NCBI GenBank assembly: GCA_014904845.1
Contig: MU119524.1
Location: forward strand, 1-56,365
Length of the DNA: 56,365 bases
DNA from: Acephala macrosclerotiorum
Lineage: Eukaryota > Ascomycota > Leotiomycetes > Helotiales > Mollisiaceae
Reading direction: 5' to 3'
Shown here: piece after piece, positions 1 through 13,200 of the stretch
Layout: every line of letters starts with the position of its first letter
Position numbering within the stretch: the first letter of the stretch is position 1
Notes under the pieces: model-generated
Told to the model about the DNA's origin: nothing
The model's database searches: none
What the model saw: the letters and a program-made list of their open reading frames with translations, nothing else
Translations under genes and position numbers: made by a program

Positions 1-95
1 AAAATAAATAAAATAAATAAAATAAATAAAATAAATAAAATAAATAAAATAAATAAAATAAATAAAATAAATAAAATAAATAAAATAAATAAAAT
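1..95. repeat. 9-bp tandem repeat at window edge
   Basis: About ten and a half perfect copies of AAAATAAAT run from the first base of the window, then the sequence changes abruptly. The array probably continues to the left of the window. It is a simple minisatellite in the A+T block. Confidence 0.9.
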
Positions 96-1002
96 CGTCG
101 ATTTAAAACCAAAAAATATTATTAATAAAAGTTTTATTATTTAATAAAATAAAAAAATTGAAATTTTAATTATAATAATTAATATAAAATGAAAAATTTA
201 AAATATATTATAAAAATTATTATTAAATATTATAAAATTTTTTTTTTAAAATCTAAATTTAATATTAAAAAATAAAATTTATTTTTATTAAAAAAATAAA
301 AATAAATTATTAAAATAATATTATCGTATATATATTAATAAAAAAATAATTATTTATATTATATAATAATATATATTAATCGAAATATAATTAAAAAAAA
401 AAGTTTTTTTTTTTATAATTTTAATTATAAAATTAATATATTTTATTATTATTATTTTAATAAATAAAATTAATTTAAATTTTTTTTTTATTATTAATAA
501 TAAATTTTATTTTTATTTATAAAACTCGATTTATTATTTATATATAATATATATAACGTTTTTTAATAATAATAAAATTATAATAAATATAATATAATTT
601 TTTTCGAAAAACTATAAATTTATATAAAAAATCGTTTTTAATATTATTAATAAATACTTTTGAAATTTTTTTAATTTATTTTAATTAATAAACAATTTTA
701 ATAATTTAAATTTAAACGTATAAATAAACGATAAAACGATAGTATTAAATTTATAATTATAATTAATATTAATAAAAATACATATAAAAAAATATTAATA
801 TATTTATATAATAAAAAATTATTCCAATATAAAAAAAATCGTTTAAATAATAAATTATTACGAAATTAAATTATAGTAATAACGTATATAAATAATTATT
901 ATTAAACGAAAAATAATCGAAATTATTACGAGTTTAAAATTTTTTTATAATAATACGATTAAAATTAAAATATAATTTTTTAAATTTTTTAAACGTATTA
1001 AT

Positions 1003-1210
1003 TGTAAATACAATATTAGTTTAATAGTCACGTGCGGCACTAGGCCAGATCGGGACTAGCGCCGCTTGCACTAGAGTTGAGATTATATTTTTCAATTTTT
1101 GTGCGTTTATAAGATTTACAATTTACAATTAATCAATAAATTATTCAATTTATTTATTTATTTCGTTTTTGATTTATTATTAGTAATAAATATTTTTAAT
1201 AATATTAATA
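1003..1210 (+). repeat. Left LTR, with an unmutated GC core
   Basis: This is the 5' LTR of the copia-type element. Its part from about 1,027 to 1,080 keeps a normal base composition (CACGTGCGGCACTAGGCC and onward), whereas the matching part of the right LTR has C->T and G->A changes at most non-CpG sites. The rest of this LTR is A+T-rich in both copies. The 5-bp TTAAT duplication lies immediately upstream. Confidence 0.9.
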
Positions 1211-4200
1211 TTGATTAATAATTGTTTAATTAATTTCGAAATAATAAAAATTTATTTAAAAAAAATTAATTATAATAAAATAAAAATTTTATTGAACTTA
1301 TTATAAAACGCGTTTAAAATAATTAATATATTTTCGAAAAAATGAAAATCTATAAAAATTTTCTTATAAAAACGCGTTAAAAATATTAAAATTATTAAAA
1401 ATTTAAAAAAAATAATACGAAAACGATTTTAAATTTGTATTTATTTTTCAAATTTGTATTTATTACGCAAAATAATAACGTTTACAAAAAACGAATAAAA
1501 AAATATAAAAACAATTTCAAATTTATATTAATTTATTTGAAATTATATTAAAAATAAAATCGATAAAAAATTTTTACGATTTTGTTTATTATTTGATTAA
1601 AAGTATATAAATATTAATAATAATATTTATTTGAATTCGAATTAAAATTTTCTATTTTTTTATTATTTATTATATAATTATTTTTTAAAATAATAAAATT
1701 ATTTAAAATTAAATTCGTTTATAATAAAAATAAATAAAAAAAAAATTTCGATTTTACGAACAAAAAAAATTTCAATAAAAAAACATTAAATAAATACATT
1801 TTTTATTGATTTGAAATATACAAAAAAAAAAAATATTTAAATCGTAATTTATAAAAATACTTTTAAAATTTTTTTAAAAAATATACGTAATAAATTTTAC
1901 GTTTAATATACAAAAATTTTGTACGTCGTTTTCGAAATTTTTTACGTATTTACAAAATTTGAATATTAAAAAATAAAAAATTTATTATTAATAATTTGAA
2001 AAAAGTTTTTTAATAAAAAAATACAAATAAAAATCATTAATTAATTAAAAAATAAATTTTTTTTTTTTCGATAAAATCGATTAATTGAATTAATAAATCA
2101 AAGTATTTTAATATTATTAATTAATATTTAAAATATAATTACTTTTAAAATTTTAATTATTAATACGAATTTTTTTTCTACGACGATAATTATTTCTACG
2201 ATTACTTTTTATATTTTTTTTATTACAATTTTTTTTATAAATACGAATTTGTTTAATACAATATAAAATATTCAATTTATTTATTAATAATTTTTTTAAT
2301 AATAATCGAATATATATAATAATTTATAAAATATTTTTATTAAATTATTTATAAATTTAATAAAAATTTATATTTATAATAAAAAGTATAATAAAGAATT
2401 TTATAATATTTTTAATTGTAAATTATTAATTTTTTATAATTATTACAATAAAATTAAATTATATTAAAATTAATACAATAAAATATTTTTTATTAATTTT
2501 ATAGAACGTATAAATATATTTTATTTTAATAAATTTATAGAAAAAGAATTCGATTTTACTATATTAATAATAATAATAAAAATTTATTTCGAGATTAAAA
2601 AAAATCGTTAATTATATATATTTTTATAAAAAAAAAATAATTTTAATAAAAATTATTACGATTAATTTAATAAAATTTAAATTAAATTATTTATAATTAT
2701 TTTTCAATTAATTTCAAAAAATTCAATTTAGTTTATTATTAAAATATCAAACGAAATATAGTTTGTAAAATTAGATTATTAGCGTTTATCGAAATATTAA
2801 AAAGTGTAATTTTGTTTTTTATAAATTTATTAATACTTTTAAAAGCGTTTACGTTGAATTACGATTAGTAGTAAGTATTGCGATGCGATCACGTGAAATA
2901 TAATAATATAATTTGAATTTTATTTTTTAAAATAAAAAAAACGAGTTTAATTAAAATTGAATCGATTGTACGTATAAAAAACGAGAAAAAAAACGCGATT
3001 AAAAATAAAATCGAAAATTTTTTTGAAATAAATATCGTAAAAATTATAAATTTCAAAAAAAATTATACTAGAAAAAGTACTATATTTGTAGTAAATCGAA
3101 ATATTAATCTATAAAATATACAATAAAAAAGCGATAATAAATATATATAAAATTTCGATAATAAATTTAATATACAATAAATCGAGATTATAATAATTTA
3201 TTATTAAAATTTTTTTATTAAAATCGAAAAAATAGAAAATTTATTAAAAAATATTTAAATAATAAAAATAAATTAATTATTAATAAATATAAAAATAAAA
3301 AATAAAAATAAAAATTATTTTATCGAGTTTGAAAAAATTAATAATACGCAAATAATAATTATTTTAAATGATCAATTTATTTATTATATTATTACGAAAA
3401 AAAATATATTCGATATTTTATAATTATAATTTCAATTACTCGAATTAAATCAATATTTATTATTTATTTTCAAAAATTGATATTCTTTAAAAAATTTTCA
3501 AAAAATTATATTAAATAATAAAATTATTAAAATATCAATTGTTGATTAATCGCAATTTATAATACTTTGAAAATTTAATATTAACGTTTAATTAAATATT
3601 TTTACGATTAAAGTTTATAAAATTTACTTTAATAAAAATATTATTTTATTATAAAAAATTATTTAAATTAATATATTATTAAATATTATTATTTTTTATA
3701 TTATTTTTATAAATATATTTTTTTATTTTATATTTAAAATATGAATACTATAAATATAAAATTCGATAATTTTAAAAACGTTTTAATTCAAAGAAATAAA
3801 ATTGTTTTTATTGTAAAAAAATAAAATTATTTATAAATATTATTATATTAATCAAAAAAAAGTTTAATAAGAAATTATTTTATTAATATCGAATTATATT
3901 AATTATATAAACGTTTTAATTATTTATTAATATAACGTTTTATAAAAGTTTTTTAACGAATTAATTATAATATAAATATTAAATATATTTAATATATTAT
4001 TAAATATTATTATTATTATTAAATATATAAACAATTATTTAAAAAATTTAAATTTATTTTATAAAATAATTACGAATTCAATTATTTAATTATTGTTAAC
4101 GTTTTATATTTAAATAAAAAATTAGTATTACAAATAATAAATTTGTTTATAGTATTTCAAATTATTAAATTTATAAAAAATATATTTACGAAAACAATAT

Positions 4201-5671
4201 AAAATATATTACGTATTTATTGAATTAATACTTATTAAAAACTATTAAATTATATTGTTTATAACGTTGAAAAAAAAATTTCGTTTATAGAATTTCAATA
4301 AAACGTTAAAATAATAACAATTAAAATTCAAAAAATACTCGTTAAAACTTATAATAATATAAAAAAAATAGAAAAATACTATATTTTATTATATTGAATT
4401 TATAAAATTATTTACGACGAATTAATCGAAAAACAAATTAATAAAAATATAATTTTACAAATAGTAATTAAAATTATTAATAATTCGATAAAATCGAACG
4501 ATATTATATTTACGTTATTAATTTTTAAAATTTATTTTAAAATAATTAGTAATAATACGTTATTATTATCAATTATTAAAAAAATTAAAAAAATTAAAAT
4601 AATTCGAGTAATTATTAAAAAAATACGTCGTTTATATATTTAATATTAAATTAATAATACGTTTACAATAAAAAATAATTCAAATACGAAATTTATATTA
4701 AATTTATTAATTTTATTTGAAATACGCGTTTAATATAAAAAAAAAAATAAAAAATTATATAAATTATTAGTAATTAATAGAGAAATATATACGATCGATA
4801 TATTTTACGAGTTGATTAATTTTCGTTTAATAATTATTAAATTTTATTACACAAAAAAAAAAGTATTAAAAATTTATAATCGAATTAATAATTAAAAAAA
4901 TAATCAAAAAAATTAAAAAAAAAAAAATTTATTTTTTGATTAAAATTTTTATTTTTTATTTTTTTAATCAAGCGAATTAAATTAAAAACTAATCAAAAAA
5001 CGTAATTAAAAATATTTAAAAAATTAAAAAATAAAAACGTATATAATAAAAAATCTAAATAAAATAAATATTATAATTTTATTAAAAACGATAAAAAAAA
5101 TTACAAAAATTTCAATAATTAATTTTTTATTATTATTATTAAAAAAATTAAAATCTTTATAATTTTTATAACAAATAAAAAAAACGATATAAAATTATTA
5201 TTAAAATTACGAAAAAAAAATATAATTACAACTTTTGAATAATTATTTAAAACGTTTTTAAAAAAAAAAATCAATAATTTAATTACAAAAAAAGTTTTTA
5301 ATTTCGTTTAATACGATCTTATTAAATATATTAAAATTCAAATTTTTAATTCAAAATTAATTAATAAAATCAAAAAAGAAAACTATTAATACTTTTTACG
5401 AAAAATCGAAATTAATAATTTAAAAATACAATAACGAAAAAAAAAAAAGATTTTTATACAATTTTTAATAATCCAAAGAATTAATCAATAATTAATTATA
5501 GTATTAATACTTTTTTTAATTCAATTTCTAAATAAAAAAATAAAAATATAACTTTGTAATATTATTTAAATTTATATTTAATCTACGACAAACTTTTAAC
5601 GATTTATATTAATACGTTTATCGAAAAAAATTTACTATTTATATTTACTAAATACAATTATAATTATTTTA

Positions 5672-5940
5672 AAATCTTTATATAAAATTGTAAAAATAAA
5701 AATATATTAATAAATTACATATTACAAATACTATAAAAAAAAACTATTTATAATTATATCGATATACAATTTTTACTTTTTAATTACAATTATAAAAAAA
5801 CTTTTTAACGTTATTAAAATACAAATTAATAATACGCTTATATTAATAAAAAAAAAAAATTTTATTCTCAAAAAAAAACGAATTTAATAAAATTAAATTT
5901 TTAATCAAATCTAAAAAAATTTTAATACTAAAAACATTAT
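5672..5940 (+). pseudogene. Reverse transcriptase remnant of the copia-type element
   Basis: In one + frame, residues KSLYKIVK (5,672-5,695) match the copia RT motif KSLYGLxQ after G->A change. In the same frame, 147 bp downstream, IQINNTLIL (5,819-5,845) matches the catalytic block QxDDTLIL with both GAT codons turned to AAT. Frame and spacing agree with a copia RT, and the stretch between has the expected small insertions of stop codons. No function is possible. The assignment rests on two degenerate motifs, so it is good but not certain. Confidence 0.75.
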
Positions 5941-7120
5941 TAATTTTCATTAAATACATTTTAATTTAATTTAAAAATACGATTTAATTACAATAAAAAA
6001 ATCAAACCAAAAAAATTAAATTAATAAATATTAAATTATTTAATTTTCAAATTAAATTTTAAAAATAATAAATTAAAAAAATTTATATTATTACAATTTA
6101 TTAATTTAAAACAATTTTCGATTTATTTATTATTATTTAATACTAAAATTTAATTAAAAAAAAAATTATTATATTAAATAAAAAATTGAAATAATAAATC
6201 AAAAACTTAAATTAAAAATTCAAATATATTATTTTCAATTTGTATACGACGAAATTTTTCGTTTTTATTAATAATTTATTTGTAAATAATAAAAATTTTA
6301 ATTTTTAAATTAAATATAAAATTATTTTAACAAATGAATATCAATTAAACGATAAAAAATTTGAGATTAAAATTTTTTTTATTTATTACAATTTTATTAA
6401 AAATAAACGTATTATTAAAAATATTTTAATCTTTGAAATATATAATATAATAAAAAAAATCGATATAATAATCGTAATCGAATTTATTATTAATATAATT
6501 ATTTAATAATATCGATCTTTTTAAAATCTCAATAATCGTTTATATAAATTTATATTCGTTATACGAATATTTAATCAAATTAAAAACGATTAAAAAAAAA
6601 CGTTTTATAATCGATATTATAATTTTTTATTAATCGTATAAACGCAAAAAACTACAAAAAATTCAATAGATCAACGATTAAAATAATTTAATAAATATTA
6701 TAATAAAATTAATATTTAATAAAACTTTAAAAAAATTTCTAAATACGAATCATTTTATAATTCGAATAAAAAAATAAATTAAAAAAAGAGAAAACAATAA
6801 AAATAACATAAAAAATCAAAAAAAATACTTACTAAAAAAAAATAGAAAAAAAATAATTTTTGCGTTATATTTCGAATTTTGTAATTATTTGATTTATAAA
6901 ATCAAAAAAAAAAGAATTATTTTAATCTCGACGCTTATAACTTTCGACGAACTTCGAGAATAATATTAATTTATTAACGTTATTTTCAAAGTTTAATTAT
7001 ATAATTTTTATATTAAAATATTAATAAGTTTTACGTATTAACGAATTACGATAAAAAAAAAAAAATACTTTTTTAAATAATTGAATTGAATTAATTCTTA
7101 TTACAAAAAAAAATTATCAA

Positions 7121-7328
7121 TATGAATACAATATTAATTTAATAATTACGTGCGATATTAGATCAAATAGAGACTAGTATCGTTTGTATTAGAATTGAGA
7201 TTATATTTTTCAATTTTTGTACGTTTATAAAATTTATAATTTATAATTAATTAATAAATTATTTAGTTTATTTATTTATTTCGTTTTTGGTTTATTATTA
7301 GTAATAAATATTTCTAGTAATACTAATA
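7121..7328 (+). repeat. Right LTR of the copia-type element
   Basis: This aligns end to end without gaps to the left LTR (both 208 bp). Most differences are C/T or G/A. The TTAAT duplication follows directly at 7,329-7,333. It is more heavily mutated than the left LTR. Confidence 0.9.
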
Positions 7329-8135
7329 TTAATAATTATAATAAATAATAAAAACTATATAATATTAATTTTTTTTTATATTATTATTAATTAAATAATA
7401 AAAAAAAATTTTAAATCAAAAAAAAAAAATAATTCGAAAAAAAAAAAAATTATTAATTTTTATAAATTTTTTAATTTTTTAATTAAATTAAAATTAATAA
7501 TAAAAAAAAATAAAAAATTACGATTTAATATAAAATCGTTTTATTTTAAAATCGAAAAATAAAATAACGCGAAAAAATATTCAAATTTTAAACGAAAATA
7601 ATTAATATAATTTTTTTTTTATATAATTAAAATTTAAATTTTATTTAATACAAAAAAAAAAAATAATTAATTTTTTTAAAAATCGTATTTATAATATTAA
7701 AAATTAAAATTAAATTTATAAAAAAAATGTTTTATAAATCGAAAAAAAATTTATAATAATTATTTTTTAACGATTTTTTTAAATTACAATAAAAAAAACG
7801 AAAAAAAACTATAAATATACGAATTTTAAACAATTAATATAATTAATAAAAATTTATTTTTACGTATAATATTTCGATTAAACGTTACAATTATTAATAA
7901 AAAAAATTATATATTATATTTTTATAAACGAATTCGATTTTTTTTTTTTTCGTTTATTTAAAATAATTCGATAAATATTTAATTTTATTTTAAACGTTAA
8001 TATTCGTATTACGAATAAATTAATTTTAATTTTAAATAATAATATTTTTAATAATATACGAAAATTAAATCGTTTATTTCTCGTTTATTTATGTATCGAT
8101 ATTAATATATAATATTAAAATATTAATAAATTAAT

Positions 8136-8192
8136 AAAAATAATAATAATAAATAAAAATAATAATAATAAATAAAAATAATAATAATAATA
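8136..8192. repeat. 19-bp A/T tandem repeat
   Basis: The unit AAAAATAATAATAATAAAT is repeated almost three times. It is a simple minisatellite with no sign of function. Confidence 0.8.
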
Positions 8193-8839
8193 TTATAAAT
8201 ATAAACGAGAAATCGAAAATCGATTCGAATATTAATAAAAAAAATAAAAACGAAAATTAAAAAAATTATAATATATTAAATTATATATATTTATTAAAAT
8301 TTTTAAAATTTTTAAAAATATTTTAAAAAAAAAAAAAAATTATAAAACGTTATTATATAATTTATTTTTAATTCGTTTTTAATTCGATATTAATCGAATT
8401 ATAAAAATCGAATAATCGTTCGATTTAATTTTTTTTTTTAATTTTTTTTTTTAACAAATTTATTATATTTATAAATATATAATATTAATATATTTTAATA
8501 ATAAATAATTTTATTTAAATTTAATTAAAATAATATAAAATTTTAAAAATTTTTAATATTATATTTATAATTAATTATAATATATTTTTTTTATTAATTT
8601 TTATTAAATTATATATTTATTATATATTATAAATATTTAATAAATAATATATTTTAAATTTAAAATATAATTATAAAATTTATATAATTTATATATATTT
8701 TTATATTTTTATATTTTTTTAAAAAAAGTTTAATTATTATAATATTATAATCAAAATTTATATTAATAATAATAAAAAAAATATATATTTAATAAATATT
8801 AAATTAATTTTTAATTTTATTAATTTAAAATATTTTTTT

Positions 8840-10150
8840 TCGATATTCGACGTATATTTTATTTCGTAGATTTTGTAAAAATATTTTTACGAAGAATTAC
8901 AAAATTTTCGACTTTAGTAATTTATTTAATTTATTTTTGTTTTAAATTCTAAATTAAAAAATTTTAATTTGAGCGTTTTATAAGTATTTAAAATTGGTAT
9001 AATTATTGAGAAATCATAATTTGAAATTTTATCGAGTAATAAAATCAATAAATTAATAAATTTTTTAGTATTTAAAACAAAGAAATTTAATTACTATAGA
9101 ATTTTATTATCAAAGAAATACTTTTTAAAATTTTCGTTTTATATTCAATTACTACGATCGATTCAATTAATTTAAATTATTTTATTTAATATATGATTTC
9201 AAAGAAAAAATTTTTAAGATTTTTTTCGAGAATTGCGTAACTATAAAAATATTTAGTACTAAATAAGTATTTTAATATCTAAGGCAAAAACGTACTTTCG
9301 AGATTTTATACAAAGAAATATTCTTTGAAATTTTCGTTTCTTATATCGAATTACTACGATCGATTTAATCAATTTAAATTACTTTTTTTAATATATAATT
9401 CTAAAAAGAAACTTTTTAAAACTTCTTTTGAAAATTGTAATATTATAAAAATATTTAATATTTAAATAAGTACTTTAATACTTAAAGTAAAAACGTATTT
9501 GTAATAGAATTTTATACTAAAAAAATACTCTTTAAAATTCTCGTTTTTTATATTGAATTACTACGATTGATTCTATTGATTATAAATATTTATTACGATT
9601 ATATTTATTAGAGAGAAACTCTTTAGAACTCTCTTTAAAAACTGCGTAACTATAGAATTAATAAGTAATATACTAGTATTTTAATACTTAAAGCAAAAAC
9701 GCATTTAAAGAATTTTAGTATTTCTCATCGAAAGAGCGATTGCCGGTCTTAGTATCTAAAGTAATAACGTACTTGAGAATTTTGCGATCGCTATTTTTAT
9801 TAAGTGCGATTATATTCTATTGATTTACGTAATAACGAATTAATAAAATCGCTTGAAATTTGAAATCTAGTAATATTTAATTGAAATTCAATTTATTTTC
9901 GAATATTAAATTGTTTATATAATAATTTGAATTAATATTTAAAACGTAATACAATTGAGATTTTAATATTTTTTATTAAAGCGATTATATATTATTCTAA
10001 GACTTTTAAATTATTTTTATTACAAAGTTTTTTAATGAATTAATCAAATCGTTACATTTGAATACTTCGATTAAATTTTGCTAAAATCGCCCATAGTTGA
10101 AATAACTCGTACCACGCAAATAACACGTGATTTGAAAAAAAAATTGATAT
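8840..10150 (-). repeat. Dispersed repeat R1, partly mutated copy (minus)
   Basis: This is the reverse complement of the R1 copy at 38,045-39,046. The marker ACTACGATCGATT occurs at 9,151, 9,353 and 9,560, giving three tandem units about 205 bp apart. Each is followed by a degraded form of the TAAGGC...GCAAAAACG block. The flank from 9,780 to 10,150 matches the left arm of the other copies. It keeps more C and G than its surroundings, so it is younger or was mutated less. No coding potential is seen. Confidence 0.75.
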
Positions 10151-11034
10151 TAGTCTTTAAAGTAAACGATCAATTATTAATTAATATTATTATATATAAA
10201 TTAATTTATAATTATTTTAAATTATTTTTTATAAAAAACTTTTATTTATAATATTTAATATTAAATATAATAAATATATGAATTATTATTTTATTTTATT
10301 TTTTATTAATATTATATTTTATTTTTTTAATTAAATAATATTTAATATAATTTATGCGAATTATATTTATATTCGTTTTTATTATTTTTTATCGTTTAAC
10401 GATTTTACGTAAATTTCGAAATAATTTAAAACAATTATAAAAATTGTATTTTTAATTCGTTTTATCGAAAATTTTATTTACGACGCGTAATTTTTTATAT
10501 ATAATTTAATTTATTAAAAAATGAAATCTAAATAATTTAATTCTCGAATTAATTCGATTATAAACGTAATAAGATCGTAATACGATCGTTAATTTTTTAA
10601 AACTCGAATTATATACGTAATACGATTATTAATTTAAAAATTATATAATAAATTTAATAAAATATATAATATATAAAATATTTATTTAATTATTAAAATA
10701 AAAAAATATTTATTAATTTAATTTTTTATTAAATATAATAATATATAATTATAATATATTTAATTTTTTAATAATAATATTTAATAAATTTATAAAATAT
10801 TTAATATAATTAAATTATTTATATTGTATTAATTTATATAAAATTTTATTTTATTATATTATTATTTATATTACGTTTTTTTAAATTTTAAATTTTTATA
10901 AATATTTTATAATATTTAATTAATAATTAAATTTTTTTAAATTAAATTTTTATATTTAATAATAATAATTTTTTTTTAATAATTTATATTTTGAAATTTT
11001 ATAAAAATTTAAAAACGTAAAAAAAAATATTTAA

Positions 11035-11035
11035 T

Positions 11036-11090
<55 letters not shown>

Positions 11091-11093
11091 TTT
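11035..11093. repeat. TTTA microsatellite
   Basis: Almost fifteen uninterrupted copies of TTTA, between R1 and R2 repeats. Confidence 0.95.
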
Positions 11094-11129
11094 GAAAAAA
11101 ATATTTTTTATTAATTATTTTATTAAAAA

Positions 11130-11710
11130 ATATATACGTTATTAATATTATTAATTATTTTTATTTTAATATTAATAATATTAATTCCATATTAATAATA
11201 TTAATTTAAAATTAAATATTTAAATATTGAAAATTTATAATATAAAATATTAATTAAATTTATTGATCGCGTATTAAAATATTATATTACAATATTGAAA
11301 ATTATTAAATTTTAATATTTTTTATTAAAAAATTAACGATTACACTTTATTTGATTAATTATTAAAAATATCGAAATAATAAATAAAAATAAAAATTGAA
11401 AATATTAATATTATTTAAAATTTAATCGTAAAATCGATCGATTTAAATAAAATTTACGCGTGTAAAAAACGATAAATATATAAAATATTATAATTAATCG
11501 AGTATTAAAAACTTAAATTAAAATATTTAAAAATTAAACGATTTAATTAATTAAATATAATTATATAAATATTGTTTATAATTGTTTATAATCGTTTAAA
11601 AATCGAAAATTTTAATATTTTTATTAATCGATTATTAATTAAATATTAAAAATTTAAATATATAATTATTATATAATACGCGCTATTAATAAATCGTTAA
11701 TATTATAAAT
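11130..11710 (+). repeat. Dispersed repeat R2, saturated copy
   Basis: This matches the reverse complement of the well preserved copy at 54,716-55,440. The shared landmark is TCGTAAAATCGATCGATTTA near 11,428, followed by an ACGCGTGTA block. The rest aligns once C/T and G/A differences are allowed. It lacks any open frame. Confidence 0.65.
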
Positions 11711-12211
11711 AATTGATTAATAATAAAAAATTTTTTAATATTATTAATTTATTTATTTATTATTATATTTTTATTTTATAATATTAAATTTATTAATAAA
11801 AATTAATAAAAGAAATTTATTAAAAAAAATTAAAACTTTTAATATTAAAAAATAATTATTTTTAAAATTTTAATTTATATATTAATATAATTAATATAAT
11901 TAATAAATTAATATTATAATAAATATAAATTTAAATAAAAAATAATATTAATTATATATAATTTTAAATTATATATAAATATTAAATATATATAATTAAA
12001 AAAATTATAAAAAAATTATTTAAATTATAATATTTTTTATATTATTTTAAACAATATAAATTACAATATAGTAATATATTTTATCAATTATAATTGATAA
12101 ATATAATATAACGAAGTCGTATCACGATAAATATAATATGATCAAGTTTCATATTACCAATATTAAAATGATATGGCCATATTTTTCGTATTGTTTATAT
12201 TGAGTAAAAGA

Positions 12212-12431
12212 GAGATTGAGAGCTCGAAGGTTTTCTCTAGCGCCAAAAATCACCATTTCTGACCGTCGGAATCGTCTTGGAATTGAGATTATTCAGGCCA
12301 TAGAGTATTTGAAGTCGTGGTTGAATATCGTAGAGATCTTCGACGACGAGATTGAAAATATAAAGAATGTAGCAAAGGAACCACTAGAGCGAGAAAGCGA
12401 CGGCGAGATCGATTTGACAATTGTTAATTGA
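12212..12431 (+). pseudogene. hAT transposase C-terminal remnant (frameshifted)
   Basis: The last ~70 codons of a hAT-family transposase survive. The frame from 12,212 gives ESSKVFSSAK, and the frame ending at the TAA-less stop at 12,431 gives TISDRRNRL, EAIEYLKSWL-like residues and an acidic tail. This is the FS-A/K...RNRL...LKSWL signature of the hAT dimerisation domain (Dimer_Tnp_hAT). The two parts join only if the A5 run at 12,245-12,249 is one base too long, so a +1 slip has broken it. Base composition is normal here while both flanks are RIP-saturated. The rest of the transposase is gone or unrecognisable. A motif GATAAATATAATAT recurs on both sides (about 12,105, 12,136 and 12,481), possibly part of the old transposon ends. 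Confidence 0.7.
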
Positions 12432-12779
12432 ATTGAGCACTTTTCAACGTTTATATCGTTATATTGACAATATATTACCTGATAAATATAATATGGCAGT
12501 TCTATATTATATTAAATACGATACGAATAATTTCATATCGCGATAATAACTCGAGCGATTATATTGAGTAATATATATTGATTCATATTATAATCAATAT
12601 TGATTTTAAATTAAACGTATTAAATATAATATTATAAAATATATTAATAAATATAAATATAATTAATTTTTTAATTGTTTATTAAATATTTATTTTCAAA
12701 ATATAATATTATAAGTATATTACGTTTTAAATATTAATTTAAATTATTATATAAATAAATTGAAATTTAATTATATATT

Positions 12780-13200
12780 TTTAAATTTTAAATTTTAAAT
12801 AATTTTATTAATTCGTTATTATATAAATTAATAAAATATAATCGTATTAAATAAAAATAATAATTATAAAATTTTTAAATACGTTTTTATTTTAAATATT
12901 TAAATATTAAAAATTTATTTTACGATTATATAATTTTTAAAAAAAGTTTTAAAAAGTTTTTTTTTAATATAAAATTTTATTAAAAATACGTTTTTATTTA
13001 AAATATTAAAATTTATTTTTATAATTAATTAAATTAATTATAATAATTAAATATAAAACGAAATTTTTAAAAAATATTTTTTTAATATAAAATTTTATAA
13101 TAATTATTTTTATCAATTTTATAATTATAATAATTTAATATAAAAAAATAAAAAAATTAAAAAAAAAATTTAATATAAAATCTTATTAAAAAAACTTTTA
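12780..13200 (+). repeat. R1 copy, saturated
   Basis: The stretch TTTTATTAATTCGTTATTAT near 12,800, then ATACGTTTTTATTTTAAATA near 12,880 and again near 12,990, are the mutated forms of the R1 blocks TTTTATTAATCCGTTATTGC and GTGCGTTTTTGCCTTAGGCA. The order and direction agree with the copy at 38,256-38,860. Confidence 0.6.

Larger units (their letters stand above)
1003..7328 (+). mobile_element. RIP-degraded Ty1/copia-type LTR retrotransposon
   Basis: Two 208-bp direct repeats (1,003-1,210 and 7,121-7,328) flank a 5.9-kb interior, and the whole is bracketed by a 5-bp target duplication TTAAT at 998-1,002 and 7,329-7,333. Comparing the LTRs gives a start of TGTGAATAC, with the left copy mutated to TGTAAATAC and the right to TATGAATAC, both G->A. 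Both ends now read TA where CA is expected. In the + frame, degenerate reverse-transcriptase motifs remain at 5,672 and 5,819. RT lying in the last quarter of the element fits the copia order (integrase before RT) rather than gypsy. No open frame remains and the primer-binding site is unreadable. Seen: LTRs, duplication, motifs. Inferred: copia class and RIP as the cause. Confidence 0.88.

Noticed and set aside
9060..9720. CRISPR-like array (regular ~205-bp repeats)
   Set aside because: The organism is a eukaryote, the repeats are ~200 bp with no unique spacers, and they are tandem units of the R1 family.
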